DNA of 11,829 bases, from positions 1 to 11,829 of the forward strand of contig DATKWV010000068.1 of NCBI GenBank assembly GCA_035529405.1, written 5' to 3'. Below are positions 7,322 through 11,829 of this stretch, piece after piece (within the stretch, counting starts at the first letter, position 1; each line of letters begins with the position of its first letter). A program made the position numbers and the translations under genes. Source of the DNA: DATKWV01 sp035529405. GTDB taxonomy: Bacteria; Planctomycetota; Phycisphaerae; Sedimentisphaerales; Anaerobacaceae. The notes beneath the pieces are model-generated. The model did not search any database and had not been told where the DNA came from. It was given only the letters and a program-made list of their open reading frames with translations.

Positions 7322-7604
7322 GGGGCGGAAAACACCAAAACCGAGACGCTAAACCCGAAACAATAGCAAATGTTCAAAATACGAAATTCAGAACAAACAA
7401 GCGATAACCGCGGTTCTGGGGGCTGGTTACGGACAGAACACAGAAGGTTCGTAGTTCGTGAGGACAAATAACGGGGTGGGAACTGATTGGCTGGTGTCAC
7501 CATTCCTGGTGAAGGCCGAGAATAGAACAGGGCCGAAAATGCTAAGCAGTGCCTTATAGTCACGAAAAAAACACGACACAGCGGAAAAATGGACAGAAAA
7601 AAGC

Positions 7605-7633
7605 TTGACATTTTAGTGGCAACAGGTAACAAT
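7605..7633 (+). promoter_or_regulatory. Candidate sigma-70-type promoter of the secreted-protein gene
   Basis: A perfect TTGACA lies at 7605-7610. With 17-bp spacing the -10 position (7628-7633) reads AACAAT, a 4 of 6 match to TATAAT. The AT-rich TAGTATATAAA just after it could be an alternative -10 but would be badly spaced. The leader to the ATG at 7688 would be about 48 nt. Confidence 0.4.
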
Positions 7634-7674
7634 AGTATATAAAGGAAGTTACATTATCACACATTAATTTTGGC

Positions 7675-7680
7675 AGGAGG
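7675..7680 (+). promoter_or_regulatory. Strong ribosome binding site that fixes the start of the secreted-protein gene
   Basis: AGGAGG at 7675-7680 is seven nt before ATG 7688. An in-frame TTG at 7670 would add six residues, but it overlaps this site and spoils the signal peptide, so ATG 7688 is the better start. Confidence 0.85.
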
Positions 7681-7687
7681 ACAGAAA

Positions 7688-8512
7688 ATGAAAAAGTCAG
7701 GGGTCTTTGTTGGTACAGGCGTTTTGGCGGCACTTTTGGCTCTGAATTCGGCGGTTCTGGCAGGCAATACCATTACGGTCTGCTGGGACGGCAGCGGCGA
7801 CTATACAACCATTCAGGCGGGCATCAATGCAGCCGCCAATGGTGATGAGGTTGTTGTATGCCCGGGTACATACTACGAGAATATCAGTTTCGGCGGCAAA
7901 AACATTATCCTGACATCGACGGACCCGGATAATCCCAGCGTGGTAGCAGCAACAATTATCGACGCCGGGGGTTCAGGTAGTGTAGTAACTTTCTCCGGCA
8001 GCGAGAGCACAAGCTGTGTATTAACCGGTTTCACAATTACAAATGGTTATAGCCAATTTAGTTATGCAGGACAACTATTAGGAAAAGGGGGTGGTATACG
8101 TGGCAATAATACTCAGGCGACGATTACCAACTGCAGGATTATAAATAATCGAGCTGATGGTAGTTATGTTGAGGGTGGGGGTCTGCATAGATGCAATGGC
8201 ACCATCAGCAACTGTGTGATATCAGGAAACAGAGCCACCGCAAGTCAAGATAGTTGGGGTGGCGGGTTGTATGGGTGCAATGGTGATATTATTAACTGCG
8301 AGATAACAAATAACGTCGCTACAGGGGAGGCGCAGGGGGGGGATTGTTTGCGTGTTGCGGTAAAATTGACAGATGTAATATATCAAACAACAGGTGCGGC
8401 AACTCGGGGGCAAGTTTTTGCTATGGCGGAGGGCTGGATGAGTGCGAGGGCATTATCAGAAACTCCATCATATCAAAAAACACAAACAATGGTTATGGAG
8501 CAGGTGGAGTAA
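7688..8512 (+). CDS. 5' part of a frameshifted giant secreted beta-helix protein gene
   Basis: As written, this frame ends at TAA 8510-8512 after 274 residues, but only the first about 217 are genuine. Seen: signal peptide 1-25 (MKKSGVFVGTGVLAALLALN, then SAVLA, cleavage likely before Gly26). The beta-helix N-cap follows (YTTIQAGINAA, then GDEVVVCPGTYYENI), typical of planctomycete pectin-lyase-fold proteins. Coils then begin GGGI/GGGL and end I-x-N-C-x-I-x-x-N: GGGIRGNNTQATITNCRI, GGGLHRCNGTISNCVI, GGGLYGCNGDIINCEI. After Gln216, which precedes the G8 tract, the frame reads GGDCLRVAVKL and loses the pattern, whereas the -1 frame continues with a normal coil. The last 57 or so residues of this ORF are therefore out-of-frame sequence. 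Without repair the product is a short exported fragment of a beta-helix. Right-handed beta-helices of this type are usually exported carbohydrate-active or adhesive proteins; no catalytic residues can be assigned here. It is one gene with the segment starting near 8341. Confidence 0.85.
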   Translation: MKKSGVFVGTGVLAALLALNSAVLAGNTITVCWDGSGDYTTIQAGINAAANGDEVVVCPGTYYENISFGGKNIILTSTDPDNPSVVAATIIDAGGSGSVVTFSGSESTSCVLTGFTITNGYSQFSYAGQLLGKGGGIRGNNTQATITNCRIINNRADGSYVEGGGLHRCNGTISNCVISGNRATASQDSWGGGLYGCNGDIINCEITNNVATGEAQGGDCLRVAVKLTDVIYQTTGAATRGQVFAMAEGWMSARALSETPSYQKTQTMVMEQVE

Positions 8513-8634
8513 ACGAAGGTGGTATTATCATCAACTGTGTAATCGCAGGCAATATGTCCAGCAAGGGACATGGAGGCTTGGCTTTTGTTAGCAGCATCAC
8601 GAATTGTATCATATGGGCCAACAGTCCGGACCAA
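8087..8634 (+). repeat. Protein-level coil repeats of beta-helix 1 (seven coils)
   Basis: Seven coils share GGG(I/L) followed by I-x-N-C-x-I-x-x-N: three before the G8 tract, four after it in the other frame (GGGLFACCGKIDRCNI, GGGLDECEGIIRNSII, AGGVNEGGIIINCVI, HGGLAFVSSITNCII). That the same repeat continues in both frames is the main proof of a frameshift. A cysteine occupies the same place in most coils. Confidence 0.75.
8335..8342 (+). other. Eight-G homopolymer at the frameshift point
   Basis: With eight G the codons read CAG GGG GGG GAT (Q-G-G-D) and the frame closes at 8510-8512. With nine G they would read Q-G-G-G-L, exactly the coil start GGGL that the protein repeats elsewhere, and the frame would stay open to the window end. 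Poly-G tracts in surface-protein genes are known phase-variation sites in other bacteria such as Campylobacter, and are also frequent sequencing-error sites. A second tract of seven G (9569-9575) lies in frame further down. Confidence 0.8.
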
Positions 8635-11600
8635 GTTTATTATATTTCTGAACTGGACTACAGTTGTATTCAAGGTGGCAGTAGTGGGACGGGCAACATA
8701 AGTGATGATCCATGCTTTGTTGATGCTGGTAGCAACGATTATCATCTGCTTTCGGATTCACCTTGCATAGATACGGGTGACCCGGGTTATGTTCCTACAG
8801 CGGGAGAAACCGATATCGACGGTGAACCGCGAGTAATGGCCGGTCATGTAGATATGGGTGCTGACGAGTTCACCTCAATGCTTGTTCCAATTATAGGAAT
8901 TTCGCCTACAGAGTTTGAGTTTTATGGCACCTGGGGCGCTGCCAATCCGGAGACACAGATTCTGACAATCCGAAATATAGGTGCCGACACATTAAACTGG
9001 GAAATCATTGAGAATTGTTCGTGGCTGGAAGTTTATCCAAATAATGGGCAATCTTCCGGAGGGCCCAATGAAGTTACTATCAGCGTTGATATATCAGGAT
9101 TAGATTGTGGCACGTACGGTTGCAATTTAACAATTCAGGACCCTTGTGCGTTTAACAGCCCTCAGATTATTCCAGTGTATCTGCACATTACCGGCCCTGT
9201 AATAGAGCTATCTGCGATGCATTTTGAATTCACGGCTATTGAGGGTGGTGCAGATCCGCAAGATCAGATTCTGACTATCCGGAACAGTGGTTCGAGTGTT
9301 CTTAACTGGACGATTACCGAGGATTGCGGCTGGCTTTCCGTCGAGCCCAATATGGGCAGTTCAACAGGAGAAGGAGATAATGTTACCTTAAGCGCGGATA
9401 TATTGGGTCTTGGCCCAGGCATTTATAATTGCGAACTACCGGTTTCTGATCCCAATGCGGAAAACAATCCGCAGACAGTCACAGTAATTCTACGCCTTGG
9501 AGACAGTGATAGTCAGCTACACGTTCCGTTAGAATATACGACGATTCAGGAGGCAATAGATGCGGCTTGGGGGGGTGACACAGTTATAGTTGCGGAAGGA
9601 ACATACACAGGAACAGGCAACAAGAATCTCGATTTTCTCGGCAAGGCCATTACGGTACGCAGTACCGACCCCGAAGACCCGTGCGTGGTGGCGGCGACAG
9701 TTATTGACTGCGAACAGTCCGGCAGAGGGTTTGTATTTCAAAGCAACGAGGATGCAGATAGTATTCTTACAGGTCTGACCATTACGAACGGCCGGATTGC
9801 GGGAACATACGCCATTCCTGATGCGCATGGAGGCGGCATCTATTGCATTGGCGCTTCTCCAACAATAGCACATTGTTCTATTGTAAATTGCACAGCTTAC
9901 GGGTGGAATGTGTATGGGTGTTGTCCTCCAGCAGGAGCAGGAGCTGGTGGGGGAATATCTTGCGTAGGCGGCAGCCAGGCTTTAATCATGAATTGCATAA
10001 TCAGCGGGAATTTAGCCAGGTCCCCCGACTCTATTATAGGTGCTGAAGATGCTTACGGAGGTGGTATCTTTTGCAGCTCCGACAGTAATATAAATATTTA
10101 CAACTGTATAATAACTGACAATACCTCTTATGGGGGGCGTGTGGATTCAGAAGTGTCTTTTTGGCACATCCCTCTAGGTAGTTACGGCGGTGGGATTTAC
10201 ATCAGTAACAGTTCAACAATTAAGAACTGCCTCATTGCTGATAATGAAACGGTAAGTGTTAAGGGTACCGATTATGATGACAATGTAATTTACGGTAAAA
10301 GCCGGGGTGCAGGGATTTACTGTGCCGGAAATGTTGTCGTGGATAATTGTACTGTGGAGGGAAATTACACCGAGCCGGCTGGAATAAGAGGAGAGGGTGG
10401 TGGAATCTACGGGCCGGCAATAATTACTGACTGCATAGTCTGGGGTAATTTATCAACTAGCCAATTACAGGCAGCTACAAGTGTTTCATACAGCGATATT
10501 CATGGTGGGTATGCCGGCACCGGCAATATCAATCTGAACCCGTTATTTGTAAGCGGGCCGCTGGGCGGTTATTACCTGAGCCAGGTTGCGGCCGGGCAGG
10601 CAAGTAATAGTTCGTGCGTGGATAGCGGCAGCGATACGGCGGCGAACCTGGGCATGGATATATTTACTACACGAACCGACCATATAAGAGACACTGGTGT
10701 CGTTGATATGGGGTACCACTACCCTTTAGCTGTAAGGTCTGCGGATATTGTCAAGAACTGGTATGTTGACTTTATGGATTTTGCAGTTCTGGCAGGCGAG
10801 TGGCTGCAATCGGGAGAGCCCGAATCACTCGCCGGTGACATCTTTGTAGACGGCCGGGTAGATATTGATGACCTCGACCTGCTAACAGATGCGTGGCTGG
10901 ATTGTTACGTAACGGCGGCGGATAATCCAAGTCCGGGACATACGGCTGTGGGTGTGGATCCGAATACGACTCTTAGCTGGGCTGCGGGTGAGGGGGCGTT
11001 ATATCATGATGTTTATCTTGGTACCGATGCCAATGCTGTAGCTGCTGCGGATTATCTATCGCCTGAGTTTAAGGACACGGTTTCCGAGCCGAACTTTGAC
11101 CCCTGTGGTCTTGAGGTGGAGACGCTGTACTACTGGCGAGTGGATGAGGTTGGGCCGGCATGTACAAAAAAAGGTAATGCCTGGAACTTCAAGACATGGG
11201 ACTTATTACCGTCAGAACCGGGTCTTGTCAGTTGGTGGAAGTTTGACGAAGGTCAGGGCGATATAGCCTACGATTCGGAAGGCAACAATGACGGGATTAT
11301 TTACGGTGCACAATGGACTGGCGGACAAATCGGAGAGGCGTTGAGCTTTAATGATGATGGCGATGACCATGTTGAAATAGGAGACAAGTTTAATAGTCTT
11401 AATTGTCCGTTTACAATAAGCGCTTGGATTAATACCCCGAATGCTGAAGATTGGCATATGATTTTCGAGTCCGATAAACGGGATGGTCCGGGAAATTACT
11501 TTGGATTCTGGTTAATAATTGTAAATGACGGAACGGTGCAGATAATGTATGCAGACGGTACGGCTAACAATTCTACAGCCCGCCGTGCAAAGACAAGCAG

Positions 11601-11829
11601 TACAACAGTTCCGGATAATACCTGGGTCTTTGTTGCAGCGGTAGTGCGGGGTGCAACTGATATGGATATATACATTAACGCAACAGATGCAGGCGGTTAT
11701 TACAGCGGTACGGGCGGTGACATGGTACATAACACGAACAAGGCAATAATTGGTTCGGCCTTCGATGGAGCAATTGATGATGTGCGTCTGTATAACCGTG
11801 CTTTATCCGCCCAGGAAGTCCGGCGGCTT
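8341..11829 (+). CDS. 3' part of the same gene: beta-helix, BACON-like, dockerin-like, Fn3-like and LamG domains (runs off the right edge)
   Basis: This frame is open from 8314 to the window end; the first in-frame ATG is 8554, but no start is expected because the segment continues the gene begun at 7688. Residue numbers assume one restored G. Rest of beta-helix 1, closing with SPCIDTGDPGY and VDMGADEF (to about 398). Two BACON-like Ig-type domains (about 399-503 and 504-608; QILTIRN...LNW then CSWLEV or CGWLSV). Beta-helix 2 (615-1018), with an N-cap copy YTTIQEAIDAA and six coils. A dockerin-like EF-hand pair (1019-1074), whose second loop DIFVDGRVDIDD is near canonical and whose first is degenerate. 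An Fn3-like domain (about 1079-1175, with HDVYLGTDAN and YYWRVDEV). LamG/jellyroll (1179 on, LVSWWKFDEGQG to IDDVRLYNRALSAQEV), cut at the edge. BACON, Fn3 and LamG suggest glycan or surface binding; no catalytic domain is visible. Likely cell-surface or exported adhesin or polysaccharide-binding protein. The C-terminal anchor, if any, lies outside. Confidence 0.88.
9832..10449 (+). repeat. Protein-level coil repeats of beta-helix 2 (six coils)
   Basis: Six coils start GGGIYC, GGGISC, GGGIFC, GGGIYI, GAGIYC and GGGIYG and run to C-x-I/V-x-x-N (for example MNCIISGN, YNCIITDN, KNCLIADN, TDCIVWGN). Together with the N-cap at 9529-9795, which mirrors that of helix 1 (STDPEDPCVVAATVID against STDPDNPSVVAATIID), this shows that the two helices arose by internal duplication or from a common module. 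Confidence 0.75.

Larger units (their letters stand above)
6951..7604. other. Long intergenic region without a convincing gene
   Basis: About 650 bp between mtaB and the promoter of the secreted-protein gene. The left half is rich in short A and T tracts; the right half has several small palindromes such as AACCGCGGTT (7406-7415), CCCCGGGG (7318-7325) and TGGTGTCACCA (7492-7502). A weak hairpin (CTGCAT 6971-6976 with ATGCAG 6994-6999, 17-nt loop) sits just after mtaB, but no T-run follows directly, so a mtaB terminator is not clear. The only long open frame is on the minus strand (7632 down to 6823). It runs antisense into mtaB, has no ribosome site, and gives Phe/Arg-rich composition that follows from the A-tracts, so I do not call it a gene. 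The neighbouring entries give the repeats in this region. Confidence 0.6.

Noticed and set aside
7492..7502. Palindrome TGGTGTCACCA as an operator of the downstream gene
   Set aside because: More than 100 bp upstream of the promoter candidate, short, single copy, and no regulator nearby to pair it with.
6823..7632. A 269-residue open frame on the minus strand
   Set aside because: It overlaps the mtaB 3' end antisense, has no ribosome site, and its Phe/Arg-rich stretches arise from the A-tract repeats; no domain is recognisable.
7670..7687. TTG at 7670 as the start of the secreted protein
   Set aside because: It overlaps the AGGAGG ribosome site and adds residues before a good signal peptide; ATG 7688 fits better.
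9529..9873. Antisense open frame of 114 residues inside the secreted-protein gene
   Set aside because: Opposite strand of conserved beta-helix coding sequence; composition looks like a shadow and there is no ribosome site.
1..11829. A defence system, phage or mobile element
   Set aside because: No transposase, integrase, nuclease, toxin-antitoxin pair, tRNA or terminal inverted repeats were seen on either strand.

Overview
The window looks like chromosomal DNA of a planctomycete, most likely class Phycisphaerae (Sedimentisphaerales-like). This is inferred from three things. The secreted protein at the right combines a parallel beta-helix, BACON-like domains, a dockerin-like EF-hand pair, an Fn3-like domain and LamG, a combination common in that group. 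The pilus gene set has a long PilM fused to a PilN-like part. The intergenic DNA is of moderate GC and rich in A-tracts and short repeats. No 16S gene or other phylogenetic marker is present to confirm this.

Layout. Minus strand, positions 5474 down to 1: three co-oriented genes with gaps of 95-96 bp. They encode a PilM-PilN-like fusion (3291-5474), a single-pass membrane protein with PilO-like topology (1909-3195), and a third single-pass membrane protein with no recognised family that runs off the left edge (1-1812). Together they look like the inner-membrane platform of a type IV pilus or type II secretion machine. The secretin, ATPases and pilins are not in the window. A 78-bp AT-rich divergent spacer separates this operon from mtaB (5553-6950, plus strand), a radical-SAM tRNA methylthiotransferase.

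Positions 6951-7687 hold no convincing gene. This stretch has a 19-bp tandem duplication across the mtaB stop codon, a run of helically phased A/T tracts (predicted curved DNA), a 30-bp tandem duplication and a degenerate heptamer array. It ends in a TTGACA-type promoter candidate and a strong ribosome binding site.

From 7688 to the right edge there is one very large secreted surface-type gene. It is broken in this sequence by a frameshift at an eight-G tract (8335-8342). One more G would join both parts into a single protein of at least 1381 residues. Its order is: signal peptide, beta-helix 1, two BACON-like domains, beta-helix 2, dockerin-like pair, Fn3-like domain, LamG (cut by the window edge). 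The frameshift falls inside a beta-helix coil, and the coil pattern resumes at once in the other frame, so the gene is either recently disrupted, phase-variable at the G tract, or affected by a homopolymer sequencing error.

No CRISPR, tRNA, rRNA, transposase or defence system was seen. The most unusual items are the G-tract switch candidate, the PilM-PilN fusion with its two unfamiliar partners, and the structured intergenic DNA.
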